Below, in pieces: positions 17,639-28,216 of a stretch of DNA of 57,547 nt. The notes below the pieces were generated by a model. The model saw nothing but the letters and a program-made list of their open reading frames with translations, did not search any database and had not been told where the DNA came from. The position numbers and the translations under genes were made by a program. Positions within the stretch are counted from its first letter, which is position 1. Each line of letters starts with the position of its first letter. The DNA comes from Modestobacter altitudinis (GTDB lineage: Bacteria; Actinomycetota; Actinomycetes; Mycobacteriales; Geodermatophilaceae): NCBI RefSeq assembly GCF_005930475.1, contig NZ_SJEW01000028.1, forward strand, positions 1-57,547. Direction: 5' to 3'.

Positions 17639-18376
17639 ATGACCACGTTCGTCCTCGTGCACGGGGCATGGCACGGGGGGTGGTGCTGGGACCGGGTGGC
17701 GCCGCGGCTGCGCGCGGCCGGTCACGAGGTGCACGCGCCGACGCTGACGGGGCTGTCCGAGCGCGGGCACCTGCTCTCGCCGCTGGTGGGCCTGGACACG
17801 CACGTGGAGGACGTGGTCCGGCTGATCGACGTGCTGGGCCTGGCCGACGTCGTCCTCGTCGGGCACAGCTACGCCGGGCAGGTCGTGACCGCGGTGGCCG
17901 ACCGGCTGCCCCGGACCGTCGCCCAGCGGGTCTACCTGGACGCGTTCGTGGGGGAGGACGGCGAGGCGGCGCGGGACCTGCTGCCCCCGACCGTGGAGCA
18001 CCACTGGGCGGGGTCCGCGGCGGAGCAGGGCTTCGGCTGGCTGGTCCCGGTGCGCAAGCTGTCGGTGCTCGGCGTGAGCGAGCAGACCGACGTGGACTGG
18101 TTGCTGCCGAAGCTGACCCCGCACCCGTGGAAGACCTACACCGACCCGCTGCGGCTGACCGGCGCGGTCGCCGACGTCCCGGCGAGCTTCGTCGAGTGCG
18201 TGAGCTGGATGCGCGTCTTCGCCGGCCAGGCCGACCGCGCCCGGGAGCGCGGCTGGCCGGTGCACGAGCTGGCGACCGGCCACGAGGCGATGGTCACCGC
18301 GCCCGAGGAGCTGGCCGGCGTGCTGCTCGAGATCGCCGGCCGGGTGCCGGTCCCCGCGGCGGAGACGGGAGCCTGA
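17639..18376 (+). CDS. alpha/beta hydrolase, first gene of the ligAB operon
   Basis: 245 aa. Small plant-methylesterase/EstC-like alpha/beta hydrolase: oxyanion HGAWHGGWCW at the N terminus, nucleophile S in VGHSYAG, and catalytic His in ATGHEAMV. Preceded by GGGGAG. Two bases separate its stop from the next gene. In Sphingobium syringate catabolism, esterases (DesC/DesD) hydrolyse the methyl ester formed when 3-O-methylgallate is ring-cleaved; this hydrolase is placed to do a similar job (inference). A lactonase or other ester role is equally open. Confidence 0.8.
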   Translation: MTTFVLVHGAWHGGWCWDRVAPRLRAAGHEVHAPTLTGLSERGHLLSPLVGLDTHVEDVVRLIDVLGLADVVLVGHSYAGQVVTAVADRLPRTVAQRVYLDAFVGEDGEAARDLLPPTVEHHWAGSAAEQGFGWLVPVRKLSVLGVSEQTDVDWLLPKLTPHPWKTYTDPLRLTGAVADVPASFVECVSWMRVFAGQADRARERGWPVHELATGHEAMVTAPEELAGVLLEIAGRVPVPAAETGA

Positions 18377-18377
18377 C

Positions 18378-18656
18378 GTGGAGTTCCTGGTCCGGTCGGA
18401 GAACCGGTTGCCACCCGACACGCCCGCGCAGCGCCGGGAGGAGCTGCGGGCCGCCGAGCGGGCGCGCGCGATGGAGCTGCGCGCGGCCGGGGTGCTGAAG
18501 CGGTTGTGGCGGGTGCCCGGGCGGAACGCGACCGTCGGTCTGTACGAGGCCGACGACCCGGCGGCGCTGCACGACGCGTTGATGTCCCTGCCGATGGCGC
18601 CCTGGCTCGACGTCACCGTCGAGGCGCTCGCCACCCATCCGCAGGAGCGCACGTGA
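18378..18656 (+). CDS. muconolactone delta-isomerase-like small protein
   Basis: 92 aa from GTG 18378. It begins MEFLVRSE and contains RAREL-type helix and KRLWRVPGRNATVGLYEADDPAALHDALMSLPMAPW, matching the muconolactone isomerase (CatC) fold and length. No catA or catB is near, so a classical beta-ketoadipate role is unlikely. Lying between a hydrolase and ligA, it may isomerise or tautomerise an extradiol ring-cleavage product, or be an auxiliary protein. The function is inferred only from family and position. Confidence 0.75.
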   Translation: MEFLVRSENRLPPDTPAQRREELRAAERARAMELRAAGVLKRLWRVPGRNATVGLYEADDPAALHDALMSLPMAPWLDVTVEALATHPQERT

Positions 18657-18703
18657 GCGCGGGGCCCGCCGGTGGCGCACCGGCGCGGGAGGGAGGAACA
18701 CCG

Positions 18704-19069
18704 ATGAGCGAGACCGCGCCCGACCGCTTCGGGCTGTCGGGCACCCCGATCTTCGACGGCGAGACCAGCCGGCGCGGGCTGCGGATGAACAAGCTGTTCA
18801 TGAGCCTGCGCACGGCCGAGAACCGGGAGCGGTTCCTCGCCGACGAGGCCGGCTACTGCCAGGGCTTCGGGCTCAGCCCCGAGCAGCAGCAGGCGGTGCT
18901 GGCCCGCGACTGGCAGGCGATGATCGACCTGGGCGGCAGCATCTTCTACGTGTACAAGCTCGCGATGATGGACGGCCGGTCCATGCAGTACCTCGGTGGC
19001 GTGTTCACCGGCATGGGCGAGGACGACTTCCTGGCGGCGATGAGGGCAGGAGGCCGGCGGGATGGCTGA
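18704..19069 (+). CDS. ligA: protocatechuate 4,5-/gallate dioxygenase alpha subunit
   Basis: 121 aa from ATG 18704 with GGGAGGAA upstream. LigA-type small subunit: an N-terminal GTPIFDGETSRRGLRMNK, the RFLADEAGYCQ segment and GGSIFYVYKLAMMDGRSMQYLGG near the C terminus. It caps the active site of the catalytic LigB subunit, which overlaps it by eight bases. Separate subunits resemble LigAB rather than the fused GalA-type gallate dioxygenases. Confidence 0.92.
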   Translation: MSETAPDRFGLSGTPIFDGETSRRGLRMNKLFMSLRTAENRERFLADEAGYCQGFGLSPEQQQAVLARDWQAMIDLGGSIFYVYKLAMMDGRSMQYLGGVFTGMGEDDFLAAMRAGGRRDG

Positions 19070-19910
19070 GGTGATCTGGGGTCTGGCGACCTCGCACGTC
19101 CCCTCGATCGGCGCGGCGATGGACCGCGGCAAGACCGAGGACCCGAACTGGAAGGCGCTGTTCGACGGCTACGCCCCGGCCCGTGCCTGGCTGGCCGAGC
19201 ACCGGCCCGACGTGGCGATCGTGGTCTACAACGACCACGCCAACGGCATCGACCTGGACTTCGTCCCCACCTTCGGGCTGGGGACCGCCGAGGAGTACGA
19301 GGTGGCCGACGAGGGCTTCGGCCGGCGCCCGGTCCCCGACGTCGTCGGGCACCCCGAGCTCGCGCTGCACCTGGTGGAGAGCCTGGTCGACGAGGAGTTC
19401 GACCTGACGGTCTTCCAGGAGCTGGAGGTCGACCACGGGTTCACCGTGCCGTTGTCGGTGTGGACGCCGGACCCTGGGGACGCGTGGCCCTGCCCGGTCA
19501 TCCCGCTGCTGGTCAACGTCATCCAGTACCCGCAGCCCACCGCCGCGCGCTGCTACGCGCTCGGCCGGGCCCTCGGCCGGGCCATCCGGAGCTACCCCGG
19601 GGACCTCACCGTCGGGGTGCTGGGCACCGGCGGCATGTCCCACCAGCTGGCCGGGGCCCGGGCGGGCTTCATCAACCCGGAGTTCGACGCCCGGTGGATG
19701 TCGGCGATCGAGACCGACCCCGCCTCGCTCGCCGCCCTCTCCCGGGAGGAGCTGATCCGGCAGGCCGGCGCCGAGGGGATCGAGCTGATCATGTGGCTGG
19801 TCATGCGCGGCGCGCTGGACGACGAGGTCGTCAAGGTCCACTCGGACTACTTCGTGCCCGCCTCCAACACCGCGGCCGGCATCGCGCTGTTCCAGAACGG
19901 CGCCGGCTGA
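19062..19910 (+). CDS. ligB: class III extradiol dioxygenase beta subunit (protocatechuate/gallate/3-O-methylgallate)
   Basis: 282 aa. Iron ligands equivalent to LigB H12, H61 and E242 are visible as H12 (TSHVPS), H59 (NDHANG) and E241, and the catalytic base equivalent to H195 is H194 (GGMSHQLAG). It opens the ring next to the hydroxyls with O2. The ring acid could be protocatechuate, gallate or 3-O-methylgallate; lack of ligC and ligI homologues in the window favours gallate-type substrates that give 4-oxalomesaconate. Last gene of its operon, followed by a shared terminator. Confidence 0.93.
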   Translation: MAEVIWGLATSHVPSIGAAMDRGKTEDPNWKALFDGYAPARAWLAEHRPDVAIVVYNDHANGIDLDFVPTFGLGTAEEYEVADEGFGRRPVPDVVGHPELALHLVESLVDEEFDLTVFQELEVDHGFTVPLSVWTPDPGDAWPCPVIPLLVNVIQYPQPTAARCYALGRALGRAIRSYPGDLTVGVLGTGGMSHQLAGARAGFINPEFDARWMSAIETDPASLAALSREELIRQAGAEGIELIMWLVMRGALDDEVVKVHSDYFVPASNTAAGIALFQNGAG

Positions 19911-19912
19911 GC

Positions 19913-19950
19913 GGAGTCCCAGCGCATCGTCTGCCGCGCGCTGGGACTCC
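19913..19950. terminator. bidirectional terminator between ligB and the demethylase gene
   Basis: Perfect 13-bp stem GGAGTCCCAGCGC / GCGCTGGGACTCC with a 12-nt loop, between two convergent genes. Confidence 0.85.
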
Positions 19951-19964
19951 GGTACCGAGGGGGG

Positions 19965-21326
19965 TCAGCGGGCCCGGTAGGTGTCGCGCGCGTCGTAGGG
20001 GCACGGGGCGACGACGGCGCGGATCCGGACCTGCTCGTGCTCCTCCACCGCCGGCTTCGCCGAGACGGGCCGCTCGCCCCAGATGACGGTCACCTCGGTG
20101 CCCGGCTGGGCCAGGGCCGTGTCGACGGTGGCCAGAGAGACCATCTGCCGCTCGTTGGCGAGGTAGCCGCAGTCCAGCGAGACGCCGACCTGCTCCCCGT
20201 CCTTGAGCACCTGGTCCTCGTGGTGGGTGGCGTAGCGGGCCTTGGGCATCTCGATGTACTTCGCACCGGGGCCCGGCCGGTAGGACGAGCCGACCGCGGT
20301 CGTGACGTCGTCGGCGTCCCAGACCAGGGTGACCTTGGTCCGCGAGGGTGTGGTCTGCGCCGTCCGCTCCAGGGCCTCCCGGCCGACGAAGTCGTGGTCG
20401 AACTTGATCGTCTTGCCGTAGCCGATGTCATGGGGGGTCAGCTGGTAGTCGGCGATGTCGGCGGAGTCGAGGCTCCCGCCGAGGGAGCCGACCTTCGACA
20501 GGGGCAGCCACTCGCGGTACTCGGCCAGCAGCGGGTCGTCGCCGAAGATGGCCGGCAGCGGTGCCGGCACCCAGCCGGACCCGAGGTTCGTCGTGGAGTA
20601 GGCCTTTGCCCCGACCCGCACGAGGCCGTGGTCCGCGCCGGCCTCGAGCAGCGCGGCCAGCACCGCCTCGCCGTCCTCCCAGGGTCCGAACAGCTCGAAC
20701 CCCGGCTGGCCCGCCATGCCGTGCCGCAGGCCGCGGACCTCCTTGCCGGCGATGGTGAACCCCGTCATGTTGAAGAACTTCACGTCGGGCGCCGGCGCGC
20801 CGGTCGCCTGCTCGACGATCGCGGCGGCGGTCGGGCCCTGGAGTTCGTACCGGTAGAGCCTGGGCGGCCCGGACCTGCGCACGATCGAGTTGTCGTCGCG
20901 CACGGCAGTGGCGTCGTGGTCGCCCCGCTCCAGGTGGAACGTCACCCAGTCGATCACCATCGGGTGCCCGACCAGGTCGAACGAGCCCTCCTCGAGGTGG
21001 AACAGGATCGCGTCGCCGATGAGGTGGCCGTCCGGCGCCACCGCGACGAACTGCTTCGCCTTGCCCGGGCCGAAGGCCGCGAAGCTGTTGACCCCCAGGT
21101 CGCTGAACAGCTGCAGCGCATCCGGGCCCTCGACGAACAGGTCGGTCATGTGGTGGGACTGGTCGAGCAGGGCGCAGGTCTCCAGCCAGGAGCGGGACTC
21201 GGTGCGCCAGTTGGTGAACTCCGGCTGCACCGGGAAGGTGCTCGGCGGGAAGGCCAGGTTGCGGAGCAACTCCACCGGGCTGCCCGCTCGGGCGAGCGCG
21301 GTCGCGAGGCTCTCGGACGACGACAT
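19965..21326 (-). CDS. THF-dependent aryl O-demethylase paralogue (LigM/DesA family)
   Basis: 453 aa, the length of LigM/DesA (about 460-470) and longer than GcvT. It shares the family core: EFTNWR, LLDQSHHM with H59, AKQFVAVAP, LRHGMAGQPGFELFGPW, the AYS segment with Y243 (LigM catalytic Tyr247 equivalent), GSGWVPAPLPAIF, IKFDHDFVGREAL. The LigM substrate-contacting arginine (Arg122 region, GRAP in the neighbour) is replaced by His121 (VGHPMV), so its methoxyaromatic substrate probably differs from that of the neighbouring LigM. It may act on syringate (DesA-like) or another methoxy acid. Methyl acceptor: THF. Confidence 0.85.
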   Translation of the reverse strand: MSSSESLATALARAGSPVELLRNLAFPPSTFPVQPEFTNWRTESRSWLETCALLDQSHHMTDLFVEGPDALQLFSDLGVNSFAAFGPGKAKQFVAVAPDGHLIGDAILFHLEEGSFDLVGHPMVIDWVTFHLERGDHDATAVRDDNSIVRRSGPPRLYRYELQGPTAAAIVEQATGAPAPDVKFFNMTGFTIAGKEVRGLRHGMAGQPGFELFGPWEDGEAVLAALLEAGADHGLVRVGAKAYSTTNLGSGWVPAPLPAIFGDDPLLAEYREWLPLSKVGSLGGSLDSADIADYQLTPHDIGYGKTIKFDHDFVGREALERTAQTTPSRTKVTLVWDADDVTTAVGSSYRPGPGAKYIEMPKARYATHHEDQVLKDGEQVGVSLDCGYLANERQMVSLATVDTALAQPGTEVTVIWGERPVSAKPAVEEHEQVRIRAVVAPCPYDARDTYRAR

Positions 21327-21418
21327 GGGGTCCCTTCAGGGCGGTGGGGACGTCGTCCGGAGACCTGCTGCCGGCAGGACGACGCGGATGGGCCGGGCGC
21401 AGCTGCAGGTGCGGAAGC

Positions 21419-21466
21419 GGTCCGGGGCCGGCCGGCGGGGGAGTCCCCGCCGACCGGCCCCGGACC
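21419..21466 (-). terminator. very strong hairpin after ligM
   Basis: A 22-bp stem with one mismatch (21419-21440 against 21445-21466) and a GAGT loop, 10 bases past the ligM stop. It should terminate or attenuate ligM transcripts before the downstream paralogue, or protect the ligM 3' end, giving unequal expression of the two demethylases. Confidence 0.85.
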
Positions 21467-21475
21467 ACCGCGGGG

Positions 21476-23096
<1,621 letters not shown>

Positions 23097-23222
23097 CGTC
23101 GGCCCGCCTCGGTCCCGGGGTGGCTGCACGGCACGCCGGACCGGGCCCGGCGGCGGTCGTCGACCCCGGCCTCGACGGAGGGCGGAAGAGGAGGGACGGC
23201 GTCGCCGCGCCCGGCGGGGCCG

Positions 23223-23238
23223 GCTGAGTCAATTGTCC
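23223..23238. promoter_or_regulatory. putative regulon motif, site D (ligM / liv)
   Basis: GCTGAGTCAATTGTCC, a weaker match sharing the GTCAnnnGTC core, between ligM and livG. Confidence 0.4.
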
Positions 23239-23489
23239 CGAATCCGCGCTCGAGGGGCCGGTTGGTGCGGATCGAGACGTTGTCGTGACCGTCCTCACAG
23301 CTAACGTCTCGTAGCGTGCTCCCGGGCGGGTCGCTCCGCACTGCTGGCGTCGGCCGGGTGGCACCCCACCGGGACCCTCGACGAGTGCGTCGCGGCGGGT
23401 GGCGGCGCCGCGCAGCACTCCGCGCGCGCAGCACCCCGCCAGGACGACCACCCGGCGCACCCCGTGGTCGATGACGACTGAGAGGCAGG

Positions 23490-24290
23490 ATGGGTACAAC
23501 GACGGAGCACCAGGCGCCGCAACCGGCTCTCAGCGTGCGCGACCTGTCGCTGCACTTCGGCGGCATCACCGTGCTCGACGGCGTCTCCTTCGACGCGCCC
23601 CAGGGCGGCATCCTGGGTCTGGTCGGGCCGAACGGCGCCGGCAAGACCTCGCTGTTCAACTGCATCAGCGGGCACTACCAGCCCAGTTCCGGCTCGATCC
23701 TGGTCGAGGGGACCGAGACGGTCCGCGTCCCGGCCTGGCGGATGGCGAAGCTCGGGCTCGCGCGGACCTTCCAGCACCCGGCGCTGCGGCTGGACGCCTC
23801 GGTCTTGGAGAACGTCATGCTCGGGGCGCACTCCTGGATGCCGGGCGGCCCCGTCTCGTGGGCGCTGCGGCTGCCGCCGACCCGCCGGCGTGAGCGCGAG
23901 GCCCGCGCCACGGCGCTGCAGCTGCTCGAGCAGACCGGCCTGGGCTGGGCGGCGGCGATGCCCGCCGACGAGCTCTCGCACGGGCTGCACAAGGGCGTCG
24001 AGCTGTGCCGCGCACTGCTCTCCCGCCCCCGCCTGCTGCTGCTCGACGAGCCCGCCGCCGGCCTCTCGCACGGCGAGGTCGAGCAGCTCATCGGCACCGT
24101 CCGCGCGGTGCGCCGCGACTTCGACCTGACCGTCGTGGTCGTCGAGCACCACATGGGCCTGATCTCGGCGCTCACCGACCGGGTGGTCGTCCTCGACCAC
24201 GGCGCCAAGCTGATGGAGGGCACCGCCGCTCAGGCGCAGTCCGACCCGCGCGTGGTGGAGGCCTACCTGGGCAAGGAGGTCGCGCGATGA
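23490..24290 (+). CDS. livG: Liv-type ABC transporter ATPase (LivG)
   Basis: 266 aa. Walker A GPNGAGKTS, signature-like LSHGLHKGVELCRAL, Walker B LLLLDEPAAGLS and H-loop EHHMG. The long insert between Walker A and the signature is typical of LivG/BraF. First gene of livGFHMK for high-affinity uptake. Relatives of this importer carry branched-chain amino acids, amides or aromatic acids; the location between demethylases and the ligK-galD-ligJ operon suggests aromatic acids. Confidence 0.92.
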   Translation: MGTTTEHQAPQPALSVRDLSLHFGGITVLDGVSFDAPQGGILGLVGPNGAGKTSLFNCISGHYQPSSGSILVEGTETVRVPAWRMAKLGLARTFQHPALRLDASVLENVMLGAHSWMPGGPVSWALRLPPTRRREREARATALQLLEQTGLGWAAAMPADELSHGLHKGVELCRALLSRPRLLLLDEPAAGLSHGEVEQLIGTVRAVRRDFDLTVVVVEHHMGLISALTDRVVVLDHGAKLMEGTAAQAQSDPRVVEAYLGKEVAR

Positions 24291-24997
24291 GCCTGCTCGA
24301 GCTCGAGGACGTCACCGCCGCCTACGGTCACGCGCAGGTGCTGCACGGGATCTCCTTCTCCCTGCCGGAGAACGGCGCGACCGGGCTGCTCGGTGCCAAC
24401 GGAGCCGGGAAGACGACCACGCTGCGGGCGATCAGCGGCATGGTGCGCACCACCGGCCGGATCCTCTTCGAGGGGCGCGACATCAGCGGCCTCGGTCCCG
24501 ACCGGACGGCGCACCTGGGCATCGCCCACGTGCCGGAGGGCCGGGGCACCATCGGACAGCTCAGCGTGCGGGACAACCTGCTCGTGGGCGCCTACCAGCG
24601 CCGCGACCGCAAGCAGATCGCGACCGACGTCGACTACGTGCTCGACCTGTTCCCCAACCTGCAGCAACGGGTGAAGTCGAACGCCGCGGCCCTCTCCGGC
24701 GGTGAGCAGCAGATGCTGGCGGTGGCCCGGGCGTTCATGGCCAAGCCGCGGGTGATCCTGCTCGACGAGGCCTCCCTCGGGCTCGCCCCCAGCACCGCCC
24801 GCCGGGTGTACGACGCGATCGTGCGGCTGCGCCACGAGGCGCAGGTGTCGATGGTCGTGGTGGAGCAGAACGCCAACCTGGCGTTCTCGGTGGTGGACGA
24901 CGCCACCGTGCTGGAGACCGGCCGGGTCGCGCTGAGCGGCAGCCGGGACGAGCTCATGGGCATGGACGCCGTTCGCCGCGCGTACCTGGGGGGTTAG
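24287..24997 (+). CDS. livF: Liv-type ABC transporter ATPase (LivF)
   Basis: 236 aa, ATGA overlap with livG. Walker A GANGAGKTT, signature LSGGEQQMLAVARA, Walker B VILLDEASLGLAP and EQNANLA. Compact LivF/BraG type that pairs with LivG as heterodimer on the membrane permeases. The livH start follows immediately after its stop. Confidence 0.93.
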   Translation: MSLLELEDVTAAYGHAQVLHGISFSLPENGATGLLGANGAGKTTTLRAISGMVRTTGRILFEGRDISGLGPDRTAHLGIAHVPEGRGTIGQLSVRDNLLVGAYQRRDRKQIATDVDYVLDLFPNLQQRVKSNAAALSGGEQQMLAVARAFMAKPRVILLDEASLGLAPSTARRVYDAIVRLRHEAQVSMVVVEQNANLAFSVVDDATVLETGRVALSGSRDELMGMDAVRRAYLGG

Positions 24998-25879
24998 ATG
25001 TCGTACTTCATCCAGGTCGTGGTGGACGGGCTGTCCAACGGGGCGATCTACGCCGCGATCGCGCTGGCCATCGTGCTGGTCTTCCGGGCCACCGGACTGG
25101 TCAACTTCGCGCAGGGCGGCATGGCCGTCGCGGCCACCTTCGTGGCGTTCGCGCTGACCCGCGCCGGGGTGCCCGTCCTGCTCGCGCTGATCGCCGCGGT
25201 GGTGTTCGGGTTCGTCCTCGGCGGCGTGCTGGAGCGGGTCGTGATGCGGCACTTCGAGGGTGGTGACCCCGACACCGCGGTGGTGGCGACCATCGCCCTG
25301 CTCGTGCTGCTCACCGGCCTGTCCGCGTTGTTCTTCGGCTACGAGCCGCACCCGTTCCCGTCGCTGTTCCCCAACCGGACGATCGGCTTCCTCGGGGCGT
25401 TCGTGAGCCTGCGCTCGATCGGCACGATCGCGGTGCTGCTGGTGATCATGGCGGCGCTGCAGCTGCTGTTCCGGTACACCAAGCTCGGCCTGGCCATGCG
25501 GGCGGTCGCGGACAACCCGCAGTCGTCGGCACTGTCCGGTCTGCCGGTCAGCCGGCTGCTGATGATCGGCTGGGGCCTGGCCGCGGCGCTCGGTGCGATC
25601 GCCGGCGTGCTCGTCGCCCCGCAGCTGTTCATCAGCCCCGGGATGCTCGACTTCGTGCTCGTCTACGCCCTGGCGGCGGCGATCCTCGGCGGCCTGGACT
25701 CGCCGGTCGGCGCCGTGGTCGCGGCCGCCTTCATCGGAGTCGTGGAGAACCTCGCCGGGGCCTACCTGGACTTCATCGGTGACGACCTGAAGATCGCGGT
25801 GCCCTTCGTGGCCGTGATCGTGATCCTCATCGTGCGACCACAGGGGCTGTTCGGCCGGAAGGTCACGGTGCGCGTCTGA
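24998..25879 (+). CDS. livH: Liv-type ABC permease (LivH)
   Basis: 293 aa, about eight hydrophobic segments, with N-terminal LSNGAIYAAIALAIVLVF and the NFAQGGMA motif of LivH/BraD permeases. It begins directly after livF and its stop overlaps the livM start by one base (TGATG). Confidence 0.92.
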   Translation: MSYFIQVVVDGLSNGAIYAAIALAIVLVFRATGLVNFAQGGMAVAATFVAFALTRAGVPVLLALIAAVVFGFVLGGVLERVVMRHFEGGDPDTAVVATIALLVLLTGLSALFFGYEPHPFPSLFPNRTIGFLGAFVSLRSIGTIAVLLVIMAALQLLFRYTKLGLAMRAVADNPQSSALSGLPVSRLLMIGWGLAAALGAIAGVLVAPQLFISPGMLDFVLVYALAAAILGGLDSPVGAVVAAAFIGVVENLAGAYLDFIGDDLKIAVPFVAVIVILIVRPQGLFGRKVTVRV

Positions 25880-26913
25880 TGAACACGTTCTTCGCCTCCC
25901 GCCCGCGGCGCATCGCCGGGCTCGTCGTGCTGGCCGTCGTGCTCGTCCTGGCGCCGCTGGTCTCCAGCCCCTACATCAACTACCAGCTGTCCTCGATCGC
26001 GGTGTTCGCCGTGGCGATCCTGGGCCTCAACATCGTGATGGGCTACACCGGACAGGTGTCGCTGGGCCAGAGCGCCTTCCTCGGACTCGGTGCCTACATC
26101 GCGGCCTACGGGGTCCTGCACGACTGGCCGCCGGTGCTGTCGCTGGTGCTCTGCGCGGTCATCCCGGCCGTGGTCGGGATGCTCGTGGCGCTCGCGGCTG
26201 CCCGGCTGCGCGGGCTCGCGCTGGCGATGATCACCCTGGCCCTGCCGATCGTGGGCGTCCCGCTGGCCCGGCGGCTCACCGACCTGACCGGCGGGTCGCA
26301 GGGTCGCGTGGTCAGCTGGCTGCGGGCACCGGAGGCGACCGGGCTGGCCAACGACCAGTGGCGCTACTACGTCGTGGTGGTCATCGCCGTGGTGGCCTTC
26401 GCGCTGGCCCACAACCTGGTCCGGGGCCGCATCGGCCGGTCCTTCGCCATCGTCAAGGAGAACGAGGCGGTCGCGCTCTCGATGGGCGTCTCGCCGTACC
26501 GGACCAAGGTGCTCGCCTTCACGATCGCGTCCCTGCTCGGTGGCGTGTCGGGGTTCATGTACCTCGCCGTGGTGCAGTACACCTCGCCGGAGACCCTGAC
26601 CTTCTTCACCTCGATCAACCTGGTCGCCGCCATGGTGATCGGCGGCTCGGCGAGCATCGTGGGCACCGCGCTCGGCGCCGCGTACTACGTGCTGGTGCCG
26701 GTGCTCGCCGGTCAGGTGAACTCCTCGCGCACCGCGCTGATCTCCGGCGCCATCCTGCTGGCGGTGCTGTTCCTGCTGCCCGCCGGGCTGGTGTCCCTGC
26801 CGCGCCGGCTGGCGTCCCTCCTCCGTCGTCGTCCGCAGCCAGCGGCCGGCGCCCCCACCCCGGACGATGCGACGCACCGCGCGCCCGCATCGTCGACCGC
26901 CACCACCGAGTAG
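25879..26913 (+). CDS. livM: Liv-type ABC permease (LivM)
   Basis: 344 aa, multi-spanning, with GYTGQVSLGQSAFLGLGAY and the cytoplasmic coupling segment GRSFAIVKENEAVALSMGV, both hallmarks of LivM/BraE. A Ser/Ala/Pro-rich hydrophilic tail of about 35 residues follows the last helix. Forms the channel with LivH. Confidence 0.92.
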   Translation: MNTFFASRPRRIAGLVVLAVVLVLAPLVSSPYINYQLSSIAVFAVAILGLNIVMGYTGQVSLGQSAFLGLGAYIAAYGVLHDWPPVLSLVLCAVIPAVVGMLVALAAARLRGLALAMITLALPIVGVPLARRLTDLTGGSQGRVVSWLRAPEATGLANDQWRYYVVVVIAVVAFALAHNLVRGRIGRSFAIVKENEAVALSMGVSPYRTKVLAFTIASLLGGVSGFMYLAVVQYTSPETLTFFTSINLVAAMVIGGSASIVGTALGAAYYVLVPVLAGQVNSSRTALISGAILLAVLFLLPAGLVSLPRRLASLLRRRPQPAAGAPTPDDATHRAPASSTATTE

Positions 26914-26940
26914 CACCCCTGACCTGAAAGAGGCGATTCA

Positions 26941-28206
26941 ATGACGAAGACCCGGAACGCGGCACGTGCCAGTGGCGTGGTCGCCACTGTCGGCATCGCC
27001 GCACTGCTCGTGTCCGGCTGCACCCGCGACCCCGCGACGGGCGGCCCGGGCGGGGACGACTCCGGTGCGAGCCCCGGCATCACCGACGACTCGATCAGCC
27101 TCGGCATCAGCAGCCCGCTCAGCGGCCCCACCGCGGGGCCGGGGTCGTGCACGGTCGCCGGGCTGGACGCCTACATCGAGGCGAAGAACGCCGCCGGCGG
27201 GTTCGAGTTCGGTGACGGCAAGACCCGGCAGGTCGACTTCACCTACCTCGACGACACCTACGACCCGGCCAAGGCGGTGTCGAACTTCCGCCAGCTGGTC
27301 AACGACAACATCTTCGCCTACGTCGGGGCGCTGGGCACGCCGACCAACGCGGCCGTCATGCCCATCGCCGAGGAGGAGGAGATCCCGCAGGTGCTGCTCA
27401 CGACCGGCGCCCGCACCTTCTCCGAGGACCAGGAGGCGCACCCCTGGACGACGGGGTTCGTGCCCACCTACGCCACAGAGGGCCGCGCCTTCGGTGAGCT
27501 GCTCGCGAACGCCAACCAGCCGCTCACCGTGGCGACGCTGGCGCAGAACGACGACTTCGGCCAGAGCTACCTGGACGGGTTCAACGAGGCCATCGAGGGC
27601 AGCCAGGTGGAGATCGTCGCCGATGCGACGTACGAGCCGACCGACACGACCCTCGACGCCCAGGTGACCGAGCTCGCGGCGAGCAAGGCCGACGTGCTGC
27701 TGAGCGCCGTGTCGGTCACCCCGCTGCAGGTCGGCGTGCTCACCAAGGCGCAGTCGCTCGGCTGGCTGCCGCGCATCTTCCTGCCCTCGAACACCTCGAC
27801 GCCGGGGACCATCCTGCAGCCCGGTGGCGCGGCCGCCTACCCGGGCGTCTACACGCCGTCGTTCTCCAAGAACCCGAACTCGCCGGCGTTCGCCGCCGAC
27901 GAGGACGTCATCGCCTACAACGACGCGTTCACGAAGTACGGGTCGAAGATCGCGTCGACGTACACACCGCACTGCACCTGGAGCTACACCGAGGGTGCCG
28001 TGCTCGACGAGGCCTTCCAGAACATGGAGAAGCCGACCCGAGAGTCGTTCATGACCGCGCTGAAGTCCATCAGCGGCTTCCAGGCGCCGCTGCTGCTCGA
28101 CGGCATCACCGTGGACACCACCACGAACGACGACGCGGCCATCTCGACGGTCCAGCTGGTCCAGTACGACGGGCAGGCGGGCTTCAAGCCGGTCACCGCG
28201 TACTGA
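26941..28206 (+). CDS. Liv-type substrate-binding lipoprotein
   Basis: 421 aa from ATG 26941 (GAAAGAGG upstream). Type II signal with lipobox LVSGC (lipidated C27), then a peripheral-binding-protein fold starting SISLGISSPLSGPTAG and containing TLAQNDDFGQSYLDGF. It recruits the ligand to LivHM. The ligand cannot be read off; sequence departs from classical LivK, as is common for importers of aromatic acids or amides. Followed by a strong terminator. Confidence 0.88.
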   Translation: MTKTRNAARASGVVATVGIAALLVSGCTRDPATGGPGGDDSGASPGITDDSISLGISSPLSGPTAGPGSCTVAGLDAYIEAKNAAGGFEFGDGKTRQVDFTYLDDTYDPAKAVSNFRQLVNDNIFAYVGALGTPTNAAVMPIAEEEEIPQVLLTTGARTFSEDQEAHPWTTGFVPTYATEGRAFGELLANANQPLTVATLAQNDDFGQSYLDGFNEAIEGSQVEIVADATYEPTDTTLDAQVTELAASKADVLLSAVSVTPLQVGVLTKAQSLGWLPRIFLPSNTSTPGTILQPGGAAAYPGVYTPSFSKNPNSPAFAADEDVIAYNDAFTKYGSKIASTYTPHCTWSYTEGAVLDEAFQNMEKPTRESFMTALKSISGFQAPLLLDGITVDTTTNDDAAISTVQLVQYDGQAGFKPVTAY

Positions 28207-28216
28207 GCCCGCAGCT

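Noticed and set aside
18378-18656. CatC-like gene as evidence for a beta-ketoadipate (ortho) pathway
   Set aside because: No catechol 1,2-dioxygenase, muconate cycloisomerase or other pca/cat gene is present; context is extradiol cleavage.
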